Positions 1 through 6,206 of a stretch of DNA of 64,000 nucleotides are shown in pieces. A program made the position numbers and the translations under genes. Origin of the DNA: Burkholderia ambifaria (GTDB taxonomy: Bacteria; Pseudomonadota; Gammaproteobacteria; Burkholderiales; Burkholderiaceae); the NCBI RefSeq assembly GCF_001443045.1, contig NZ_LKPJ01000014.1:62001-126000 (forward strand), given 5' to 3'. The notes beneath the pieces are model-generated. The model was not told the DNA's origin and did no database searches. It saw nothing but the letters and a program-made list of their open reading frames with translations. Within the stretch, counting starts at the first letter, position 1, and the number at the start of each line of letters is the position of its first letter.

Positions 1-1705
1 GGATCGACGCGGCGTGTGATGACGAAGCCCGATTCGATCGCCAGTACGGGGCAAACGCGCTCACGACCTCGCAATTGTGCGCATCGACCGGACGCACGTC
101 GAGATTGGCCGTCTGCCCGCCCGCCAAACTGCTCAGTGCGGTTCGCACGCGCCCGATACCGACACCGGCCTCCGCATAACCGCGCACCTGCAGCACGTGA
201 TCCTGCACCGAGGCATCCAGCGCCGAACACGGTATGCGCGACAGCGCAGCCATCACGGATGCCAGCGAGATCGCCGGTGCCGGTGCCGGTGCCGGTGCCG
301 GCACGCTGGCCGCAGCGGGCACGGCGTTCGCGGTGGCCGGGGGCGTGCTGCCGGCCGTGGCGCCCGCCGTTGCGCCATTCTCTCCGCCGGCAGACGCGTG
401 CGCGACCGTGTCCGCGGCGGGGCGCCCTTCGCCGCTGCGCGACAGCGACTGGTAGCCGTACCAGAGCACGGCGATCGCCGCCACCGTACAAGCGCCCACG
501 GCAGCCCCAACGCGTGCGCCTGATGACCACGCAGGGCGCTTGAACACGCCCATGCCCTCCAGGAACAAGTTGACGCTCGGCGTGCGCGTCGCGCGGTCGA
601 ACGACAACGCGGCGCTCAAGGTTCGCCATTGCGTGCGATCGAGACCGGGCTGGCGCTCGGGCCGCAAGTGGTCGTGACGCGCCTGGGTGGCGGACAGCCG
701 ATTGAACGGATGGTGTCCGGTCAGCAATTCGTAGGTCACGCAGGCGAGCGCGTAGACATCGTCGCGCGGATCCGGCTCGAGATGCTCGAACATCTCCGGG
801 CTCGCGTAGGCCGGCGTGATGCCGCCCAGGCTCGCCGGATCGAACACGGTCACGTCGGGATCCTCGTCGCGCCGCTGGAAGGCGCGTGCGATCCCGAAAT
901 CGATCACCTTCACTTCGCCCCGGTCGGTGAGGAACACGTTGGCGGGCTTGAAATCGCAGTGGACAAAGCCGCGTTCATGCGCGTAGGCCAACGCCTGGCC
1001 CATGCCGGCGATAATCGGCAACGCGGTATCGAGCGGCATGCCCTTGAAGTCCGGCGCGCGCAGCACCTTGCTGAGCGGGCGGCCGGACAGATACTCCATC
1101 GTGAGGTAGACGAGCGGACCGTCCCGATCGAAATCGTAGACGGTGACGATGTTGCGATGAGCGAGTGTCTGCGCCTTGCGGGCTTCGCGCTGAAGCGCGA
1201 TCAGCGAAGTCGGCTGGCCGCGGAACTGCACGTTGAGCACCTTGATCGCGATGTGCGGCTTGCGATCCGAGGCCTCCAGCTTGCGGAGGTCGAGCGCCTT
1301 GTACACGGTACCCATCCCGCCGACGCCGAGGCACTCCTCCAGCACGAAGCGCCCGTTCAGCGTATCGCCGATGCCTTTCACGCGCTCGCCGTCGACGGAC
1401 ATTGCGCCGCTCGACTGCCCGGACGGGGTGTCCGGACGCGCCTCGGGCCGAAGCACGCTCTCCTGGATCCGGGTTGCGTCGCCCGCGGCTGCCGTTCTGT
1501 CACGACACCGTTCGATGCGCTTCAGCACTTCCGCATAGATATCGTCTGACAGTGGCTGCGTGGTTTGCGTCTCGTCGAGTACTTCGCGCAACCGTGCGCA
1601 ATCGACCTGATCGGTCGCCAGCACCCGGTCGATCTCCGACAAGAACGCGTCCTGCGACAGCGTCCCGCTCTGGAATGTATGAATCAGCTGCGCAAAGCTC
1701 ATCAT
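1..1705 (-). CDS. Membrane-anchored Ser/Thr protein kinase (C-terminus cut by window start)
   Basis: Hanks-type kinase that would phosphorylate Ser/Thr residues of cytoplasmic partners. The frame opens with tandem ATGs at 1705/1702 and stays open past base 2, giving at least 568 residues. About 120 residues of N-terminal helix-rich sequence precede the glycine loop (GVGGMGTVYKA). The lysine strand reads AIKVL, the catalytic loop HCDFKPAN (residue about 250) and the Mg loop DFG (about 268). The loop has Cys where most kinases have Arg (HRD), so it is a non-RD kinase. A single transmembrane helix lies near residue 400, then an Ala/Pro-rich linker and a periplasmic tail containing IPCSALDA, possibly BON-like. 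With the PP2C phosphatase and FHA protein nearby it forms a kinase/phosphatase/phosphopeptide-reader set. The kinase call is firm; its link to the exporter is inferred from position. Confidence 0.9.
   Translation of the reverse strand, partial: MMSFAQLIHTFQSGTLSQDAFLSEIDRVLATDQVDCARLREVLDETQTTQPLSDDIYAEVLKRIERCRDRTAAAGDATRIQESVLRPEARPDTPSGQSSGAMSVDGERVKGIGDTLNGRFVLEECLGVGGMGTVYKALDLRKLEASDRKPHIAIKVLNVQFRGQPTSLIALQREARKAQTLAHRNIVTVYDFDRDGPLVYLTMEYLSGRPLSKVLRAPDFKGMPLDTALPIIAGMGQALAYAHERGFVHCDFKPANVFLTDRGEVKVIDFGIARAFQRRDEDPDVTVFDPASLGGITPAYASPEMFEHLEPDPRDDVYALACVTYELLTGHHPFNRLSATQARHDHLRPERQPGLDRTQWRTLSAALSFDRATRTPSVNLFLEGMGVFKRPAWSSGARVGAAVGACTVAAIAVLWYGYQSLSRSGEGRPAADTVAHASAGGENGATAGATAGSTPPATANAVPAAASVPAPAPAPAPAISLASVMAALSRIPCSALDASVQDHVLQVRGYAEAGVGIGRVRTALSSLAGGQTANLDVRPVDAHNCEVVSAFAPYWRSNRASSSHAASI
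270..300. repeat. In-frame CCGGTG hexanucleotide tract
   Basis: About five tandem copies of a 6-bp unit (ccggtg) inside the kinase gene. On the minus strand they encode an alternating Ala-Pro run in the linker after the membrane helix. Six-base changes keep the frame, so expansion or contraction would alter linker length rather than switch the gene off. Confidence 0.7.
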
Positions 1706-2153
1706 TCGTATGCCGTCAACTCAGCTTCAGCTTGCCGACCCGCTTCGGCGCCTCGCGGCGCCGCCAGGGCAAGGACTGTCCATGACGTACCCAAGCGGCG
1801 CGACGTATCGGTGATGCACCGGACACCGTCGAACACGAGATCGCCGCCACGCCATCGTCAGACGAATTCGACTGCGCGCCGCACCGGCCGCCGGCCTTCT
1901 GACAGGATGTCTAACAAATCATACTAGTCTGCGGTAACGCCCTGTGCAATCGGTGCCGGAACTAGAATTCGGGCAGATCCATGGCGAACCGACTTCAGGC
2001 TTTCGCCGTCCGCACCGCCTGCACGGCCTCGTTCATTTTCCAGGCCGCGCGGCCGTGCGGCGGAACCTATACTGGACAGATTCAAGGTACGTCGGCACAT
2101 CGCATGATGCTGCATGACTACCCTTTCTCCCATCCGATTTTGCGGAGCAAACC
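1706..2153. other. Divergent intergenic region between kinase and peptide 1
   Basis: No convincing gene is seen here. The only promoter-like element I can point to is TATACT at 2068-2073, a 5/6 match to a -10 box, without a recognisable -35. No match to the -24/-12 motif found at 3301, 3652 and 15161 is present on either strand. Transcription of peptide 1 therefore remains unexplained. Confidence 0.4.
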
Positions 2154-2372
2154 ATGGGCGTGCTCGTCATCAACGATCTTCCTGAAAGCGTCGACCTCGA
2201 CAGACAGGCGATGGCCGCCATCACCGGCGGTGCGATGGTCCGTGCGCATCAGACGATGCTCGCGCCGCAAGCTTTCCCTTATCTGCACACCGACGCCCGC
2301 GGTTCTGCGTCGGCGCGTGCCCCTGCGGCCGAAGCAGCGGCGCGCCCGGCGCGTCCGACGCTGCTGCGCTGA
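2154..2372 (+). CDS. Double-glycine leader peptide 1 (72 aa), putative exported precursor
   Basis: Small ORF with a GGAG ribosome binding site 8 bases before the ATG. Its first 26 residues align with the gene at 3715: both follow L-x-I-x-D-L-x4-D-[LI]-D-R-x2-M-x2-I-x-G-[GA]. Here the block ends in ITGG, the classic cleavage site of C39-peptidase exporters, predicting a core of about 46 residues starting AMVRAH. The core is Ala/Pro/Arg-rich (several PA and AR steps) and has no cysteine, so lanthionine or disulfide chemistry is unlikely. The C39/ABC exporter at 6203-9274 is the obvious processing partner. Family membership is inferred from the leader alignment; no function is known. Confidence 0.7.
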   Translation: MGVLVINDLPESVDLDRQAMAAITGGAMVRAHQTMLAPQAFPYLHTDARGSASARAPAAEAAARPARPTLLR

Positions 2373-2402
2373 CGGACACACCAATCGACCTGGCGCGCAC
2401 GG

Positions 2403-2645
2403 TCAGACCGCGCGCGCCGTCATCGCGGGCCGCCGATCGGCCGGCGGGAACACCCACCACGAGCCGTCGTCGTGACGAAAGAAGAAGATCGCGATCGTGC
2501 GAGCCGGATGCACGGCCTCGACGCAGACAAAGCGCCGCCGTTGCGCAGGCATGCGGCTGAAGCGCACGATGCGCGCCGGCACGCGCGCGCTCGGCGCGAG
2601 CCACTTGTCGACCTGCATGCGCAGCGAAGATTCGATCCCGTTCAT
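2403..2645 (-). CDS. Hypothetical protein, 80 aa, downstream of LRAT-domain gene
   Basis: Short minus-strand ORF, 42 bases after the LRAT-domain gene and evidently co-transcribed with it. A GAGGCTCAAATG context precedes the start. The protein is basic (many Arg), with a hydrophobic/aromatic C-terminal half (IAIFFFRHDDGSWWVFPP), and no signal peptide or membrane helix is evident. I do not recognise the family. Its place in a two-gene unit under a -24/-12 promoter suggests it works with the LRAT protein, perhaps as a small partner; that is inference only. Confidence 0.6.
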   Translation of the reverse strand: MNGIESSLRMQVDKWLAPSARVPARIVRFSRMPAQRRRFVCVEAVHPARTIAIFFFRHDDGSWWVFPPADRRPAMTARAV

Positions 2646-2687
2646 TTGAGCCTCCTCGTGGCGATGTCGTACGCATCGGGACGTCGC

Positions 2688-3233
2688 TCATGCGGCGGCG
2701 ATGGCGGCTGCGGCGCACCGTCCGTCCGCACGCCGCGCCGCGAGCATTGCGCGGCAGATCGACAGCGCGAACCGGAATGCCGTCCGCGGATGCATGACGC
2801 ACGTGCGAACCTGCTCGCTGTGGCCCGTGCCTTCCAGGCACCACGTGCAGAAGTGCTCGCAGTTGTTCGTCAGCAGCCGGTAGCGGTTTTCGCCGAGACG
2901 GGAACGCGCGCGCAGCACCACGGTGCGCCCCGCATAGGCCGCGCACGGATGCGGCACGACGCGAACCGCGTGACCGTCGGCGAAGCGCTCGAACGTGACC
3001 TCTTCGATCGGGCCGCGATGCAGCGTCGTGCAAAGCCCCGCGTAGTGGACGACGCGCCCGTCGCCGACGTAGATGCCGTGGTGGCTGTAGCCGGCGCGAT
3101 CGGAAACCAGGTGCGCGCCGGGCGTCAGTGCCTCGACGCCGCCGGGCAGCGAAGCCGCATACGCGCTTGCATCCGCAGCGCCAGCCGCCGTGCGGGACAC
3201 AGCGCTGTTCACTGGTTGAAGGTCGCGTTCCAT
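2688..3233 (-). CDS. LRAT-domain (NlpC/P60-superfamily) protein, 181 aa
   Basis: Contains the two hallmarks of the lecithin:retinol acyltransferase fold: an HHGIYVG segment with the catalytic His (residues about 50-56) and, later, NNCEHFCTWC with the nucleophilic Cys. The segment PGAHLVSDRAGYS before the His also fits. Members of this family are thiol acyltransferases or hydrolases acting on lipids or peptides. No signal peptide is seen, so it is probably cytoplasmic or membrane-associated. It heads a two-gene unit whose -24/-12 promoter (3301-3316) nearly matches that of the peptide exporter operon. A role in modifying a precursor peptide or lipid of this system is inferred, not shown. The Ala-rich C-terminus (about 15 residues) looks disordered. 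Confidence 0.8.
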   Translation of the reverse strand: MERDLQPVNSAVSRTAAGAADASAYAASLPGGVEALTPGAHLVSDRAGYSHHGIYVGDGRVVHYAGLCTTLHRGPIEEVTFERFADGHAVRVVPHPCAAYAGRTVVLRARSRLGENRYRLLTNNCEHFCTWCLEGTGHSEQVRTCVMHPRTAFRFALSICRAMLAARRADGRCAAAAIAAA

Positions 3234-3277
3234 GACTGGCTCCGTCTGCAGGTTGGCGGCCGCCCGTGTTGTTCAAC

Positions 3278-3300
3278 GGTTAGCCGGTTGCCAACTAACC
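3278..3300. repeat. GGTTAG/CTAACC inverted repeat near LRAT promoter
   Basis: Perfect 6-bp arms (3278-3283 and 3295-3300) flank an 11-bp centre that itself holds GTTG-C-CAAC. It overlaps or just follows the predicted transcription start of the LRAT operon, so it could be a regulator site or a small leader hairpin. No functional evidence. Confidence 0.35.
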
Positions 3301-3316
3301 TGCATCAAGCGTGCCA
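3301..3316 (-). promoter_or_regulatory. Sigma-54 (-24/-12) promoter of LRAT operon
   Basis: On the minus strand reads TGGCACGCTTGATGCA. GG and GC have the exact 12-base register of the sigma-54 consensus TGGCACG-N4-TTGCW, and the only deviations lie at the R and first T positions. The predicted start of transcription is near 3290, giving a leader of about 57 nt before the LRAT ATG at 3233. It differs from the site at 15161-15176 in only three spacer bases. Confidence 0.8.
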
Positions 3317-3603
3317 ATCGCCCGGCGCCCGTCGCGCAATGCTCGACGGGAAGCGCGCTGCGAACCCGGTGCCGCACTGTCGCCCAACGACCAACCCTTT
3401 GCCGGAGATTTCGTTGGCGCGACAGCACCAGTTGGCGCGCCGGACAGCCGTTTGCGCCTGCCGCGGCATGTGTCGGTTTCGCGGCCACGTTCGTGCGCGC
3501 AACTGTTGGCTTGCGTGCAACCATTGCAGGACAACGCCGCGACGCACTAGCATGCAAGCAACGCGTGTCGATGACGCCTTGCCTTGCCGCGTGCGGCGCT
3601 CAC

Positions 3604-3637
3604 CGGATCGACGCACGCGAGCGGATCGACGCACGCG
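3604..3637. repeat. Two exact 16-bp direct repeats upstream of peptide 2 promoter
   Basis: CGGATCGACGCACGCG occurs at 3604-3619 and again at 3622-3637, a period of 18 bp. The second copy ends 14 bases before the -24 element at 3652. Candidate enhancer or IHF-like site; function inferred from place only. Confidence 0.6.
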
Positions 3638-3651
3638 GGTGGTGTCACGCA

Positions 3652-3667
3652 TGGCACGAGGTTTGCA
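3652..3667 (+). promoter_or_regulatory. Perfect sigma-54 (-24/-12) promoter of peptide 2
   Basis: Reads TGGCACGAGGTTTGCA, a full match to the consensus TGGCACGRNNNTTGCW with correct GG-GC spacing. Transcription should start near 3677, about 38 nt before the ATG at 3715, and may continue into the PP2C gene. Such promoters need an AAA+ activator; one is encoded at 4878-6206. Confidence 0.88.
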
Positions 3668-3714
3668 CGTATCGGTTACCCATTCCGGCGGCAAGCCCCA
3701 TTCGGAGACGCATC

Positions 3715-3999
3715 ATGACCACGCTCGCAATTACCGACCTTCACATGCAGCGCGACATCGACCGCAAGACGATGTCGTTCATCCGCGGCGCGGGCGCGCC
3801 GTGGGTATTTGGCTGGATCCAGCCCTACGCGCCGCCCGCTCCGGCGTTCGGGCCGGTCGTCAACCTCTATCAGACGTACAACACGTTCTACGCGAACCAG
3901 GTCCTCAACCAGATTCAGAACGTCGACGTCACGAACTCGGCGCCCGGCTCGAACATCGTGGTCGGGGTGGGTGCAGACGGCAGGAACCGGCTCGTCTAG
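3715..3999 (+). CDS. Double-glycine-type leader peptide 2 (94 aa), putative exported precursor
   Basis: Starts 9 bases after GGAGA. The leader (residues 1-26) matches peptide 1 in spacing and key residues (L4, I6, D8-L9, D14-I15-D16-R17, M20, I23, G25-A26), with RGA in place of TGG at the processing site. Cleavage after GA would release a core of about 68 residues starting GAPWVFGW. The core is rich in Pro, aromatic residues, Asn and Gln (PYAPPAPAF, then NTFYANQVLNQIQN) and ends in Gly/Val-rich sequence. It has no Cys. It lies directly behind a consensus sigma-54 promoter and ahead of PP2C. The likely exporter is the C39/ABC protein at 6203-9274. Product activity (bacteriocin, signal or surface peptide) cannot be read from sequence. 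Confidence 0.75.
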   Translation: MTTLAITDLHMQRDIDRKTMSFIRGAGAPWVFGWIQPYAPPAPAFGPVVNLYQTYNTFYANQVLNQIQNVDVTNSAPGSNIVVGVGADGRNRLV

Positions 4000-4081
4000 C
4001 CTGTTCACGCCGACCGGCAATACACGTTCGCGAGCCCGTTATCGGCATGAACAGGCCCTGGACGAAAGGGAGTGGCGCCCC

Positions 4082-4852
4082 GTGAGCGCAGAACTGCAAT
4101 GGACTTCGGCGTCACGCACTGACGTGGGCCTGGTTCGCGAGATCAACGAAGACGATTGCCTTGCGTTGCCGCACCGTGGCCTGTGGGCCGTCGCGGACGG
4201 CATGGGCGGGCATTCGGCCGGCGACCTCGCGAGCCGGATGATCGTGCAGGCGCTGGAACGGCTGGCCGCCCCGGCCACGCTGGCGGACTTCATCGAGGCG
4301 GCGCGCACCGCGCTCGATGCCGTCAATGCCCGCTTGCGTGAATCGGCCGCCCAGCGCGGCGTACGCATGATCGGCAGCACGGTGGCGGTGCTGCTGGCGA
4401 GCGGCCGTCAATGCGGCTGGCTGTGGGCCGGAGACAGCCGGATCTATCTGTACCGCGACGCGCACCTGACGCAGCTCACGCTCGACCACAGCCACGTCGC
4501 GGAGCTGCAGGCGCAGGGCCACCTGAGCGCCGAGCAGGTGCGGCATCACCCGTCACAGCACGTGATCACGCGCGCGGTCGGCGCCGCCGAGCGGTTGCAT
4601 CTCGACGAACGACGCATCGACGTATGCGACGGCGACATGTTTCTGCTGTGCAGCGACGGGCTGAGCAATGAGCTGGACGAAGCCGACATCTCGGCCGCCC
4701 TCGCCTGCGGCGATTGCGCGCGTGCAACGGACGTGCTCGTCGAACTCGCGTTGCGCGCGGGCGGCCGGGACAACGTCACCGCCGTCGTGATCCGCGCCGA
4801 CGATCCCGATGCGTCGGACCGGACGCTCGCCAATCCTTCCGTGCAACGCTGA
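4082..4852 (+). CDS. PP2C-family Ser/Thr phosphatase (256 aa)
   Basis: Metal-dependent phosphatase that would reverse the neighbouring kinase. The classic PP2C motifs occur in order: RTDVGLVREINEDD, ADGMGGHSAG, GSTVAVLL, WAGDSRIYLYR, TRAVG, LLCSDGLSNEL and GGRDNVTAVVI; the metal-binding Asp residues of the NED, DG, SDG and DN motifs are intact. The start is taken as GTG 4082 because AAGGGAG lies 9 bases upstream and homology begins a few residues in. It is soluble, with no extra domains, like T6SS-type PppA proteins. It lies 82 bases downstream of peptide 2 on the same strand and may share the sigma-54 promoter at 3652. Confidence 0.93.
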   Translation: MSAELQWTSASRTDVGLVREINEDDCLALPHRGLWAVADGMGGHSAGDLASRMIVQALERLAAPATLADFIEAARTALDAVNARLRESAAQRGVRMIGSTVAVLLASGRQCGWLWAGDSRIYLYRDAHLTQLTLDHSHVAELQAQGHLSAEQVRHHPSQHVITRAVGAAERLHLDERRIDVCDGDMFLLCSDGLSNELDEADISAALACGDCARATDVLVELALRAGGRDNVTAVVIRADDPDASDRTLANPSVQR

Positions 4853-4877
4853 ACGATCGAGCGGACGCGCGTGACGC

Positions 4878-6206
4878 TCACGCGTCCTTGTCAGGTGTCG
4901 CGCCGTCCTGATGACGGAACGCTTTCGAACGGATACCGTGCTTCTTGAGCAGCATCTGCAGGTGCGACCGGTTCATCTCGCAGCGGCGCGCCAGTTCGGC
5001 CACGGTTCCGCCGGTCTCCTGCAACCCGCGTTCGAGAAATGCCCGCTCCGCCTCGTCGCTTGCGGCACGCTTCGCGTCGCTGAGCGACATCGGCCGGCCC
5101 GACGTGCCGTCATCCGTCGCACGAACGGCGCTCGACACGGTTTTCGGACGGATGTCCTCGGGCAAGTGCTCGATATCCGCGACCTCGCCGGCCAGGCACG
5201 ACAGACGGTAGACGAGGTTGCGCAGCTCGCGAATGTTGCCCGGATACGCGTAAGTCAGCAGGAAGTCGCGCAGCTTCGGCGTCGTCTTGATGGGCCTGCG
5301 CTTCAGTGCCCCCGCGGCCTCGTCGCCGAAGTAGGCGAGCAGCAGCGGAATTTCGTCGCGACGTTCGCGCAGCGCCGGCAACGTCAGATGAATGACGCTC
5401 AGGCGATAGAACAGGTCCTCGCGAAAGAGCCCCTGCTCGCTCAATTGCCGCAGATTCTTGTTGGTGGCAGCGACGATGCGCGTATCGACGCTGATCGGCT
5501 CGTCCGAGCCGACGCGCTGGATTTCGTGCGACTCCAGTACGCGCAGCAGCTTGACCTGGCCCGACAGCGGCAATTCGCCGATTTCGTCGAGAAAGATCGT
5601 GCCGGTGTGCGCACTCTCGAACTTGCCCTTGCGATCGTTCGACGCGCCGGTAAACGCGCCGCGCCGATGGCCGAACAGCTCGGATTCGAGCAGGTTGTCG
5701 GGAATCGCGCCGCAGTTCACCGAGATATAGGGCCGGTCGGCGCGCGCCCCGTTCGCGTGGATGACCTTCGCCATCAGTTCCTTGCCGGTCCCGCTCTCGC
5801 CGTCGATCAGCACCGGCAGATCGGTCGGTGCGGCCTTTTCGGCGATCTCGAGCGCGGCGAGCAACTTCGGATTGTCGCCAAAGATGCCTTCGAAGATGAA
5901 ACTGCGCTCGATCAGCGCCTGTCTGCGTCGCTGCACCGCGGGCGCGGGCGCCTCCGGCGTATCGGGAGAATCGGAAGCATCAGGCGTCTGCGGCGCGGCC
6001 ACGGCGGCCTCGACGAAGCGCTCCTTGCGCGACATCTGCATGACCTCGTCGCGCAGCACGTTCGCCTGATTGAGCAGCTTCTCGATGTCGGCACGCTCGA
6101 GCTTGGGCGCCCAGCGCAGCATCGAGCGCAGGATCTCGATCTTCTCGAGCAGGCCGGCATACGAGATCGCGGAGTTGCCGAATCCGTGCGGGTCGAAGAG
6201 TTTCAT
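4878..6206 (-). CDS. Sigma-54-dependent transcriptional activator (bEBP), 442 aa
   Basis: AAA+ enhancer-binding protein that would open sigma-54 promoters. It has Walker A (GESGTGKE), the sigma-54-contact loop GAFTGA, Walker B (GTIFLDEIGEL), the arginine-finger region (FREDLFYRLSV) and a C-terminal Fis-type helix-turn-helix (GGTVAELARRCEMNRSHLQMLLKK). The N-terminal 130 residues are helical and hold no receiver, GAF, PAS or FHA motif that I recognise, so the input signal is unknown. Its ATG at 6206 overlaps the exporter stop in an ATGA junction, implying translational coupling. As last gene of the exporter operon it probably drives the three -24/-12 promoters in this window, including its own operon. 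Confidence 0.93.
   Translation of the reverse strand: MKLFDPHGFGNSAISYAGLLEKIEILRSMLRWAPKLERADIEKLLNQANVLRDEVMQMSRKERFVEAAVAAPQTPDASDSPDTPEAPAPAVQRRRQALIERSFIFEGIFGDNPKLLAALEIAEKAAPTDLPVLIDGESGTGKELMAKVIHANGARADRPYISVNCGAIPDNLLESELFGHRRGAFTGASNDRKGKFESAHTGTIFLDEIGELPLSGQVKLLRVLESHEIQRVGSDEPISVDTRIVAATNKNLRQLSEQGLFREDLFYRLSVIHLTLPALRERRDEIPLLLAYFGDEAAGALKRRPIKTTPKLRDFLLTYAYPGNIRELRNLVYRLSCLAGEVADIEHLPEDIRPKTVSSAVRATDDGTSGRPMSLSDAKRAASDEAERAFLERGLQETGGTVAELARRCEMNRSHLQMLLKKHGIRSKAFRHQDGATPDKDA

Larger units (their letters stand above)
3234..3714. promoter_or_regulatory. Divergent regulatory region with two sigma-54 promoters
   Basis: This 481-bp gap separates the LRAT operon (minus) from peptide 2 (plus). 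It carries a -24/-12 element for each direction, 3301-3316 and 3652-3667. Between them, where activator sites are expected, there are direct repeats: TTGGCGCG at 3414-3421 and 3432-3439, and a 16-bp exact repeat at 3604-3619 and 3622-3637. Both pairs recur at an 18-bp period. No gene is seen inside. Confidence 0.65.

Noticed and set aside
270-300. Hexamer tract as a phase-variation switch.
   Set aside because: Six-base steps preserve the frame, so it cannot turn the kinase on and off.
2091-2116. GGCAC...TGCTGCA before peptide 1 as a sigma-54 promoter.
   Set aside because: Spacing is about three bases too long and the leading T is missing; below the standard of the three accepted sites.
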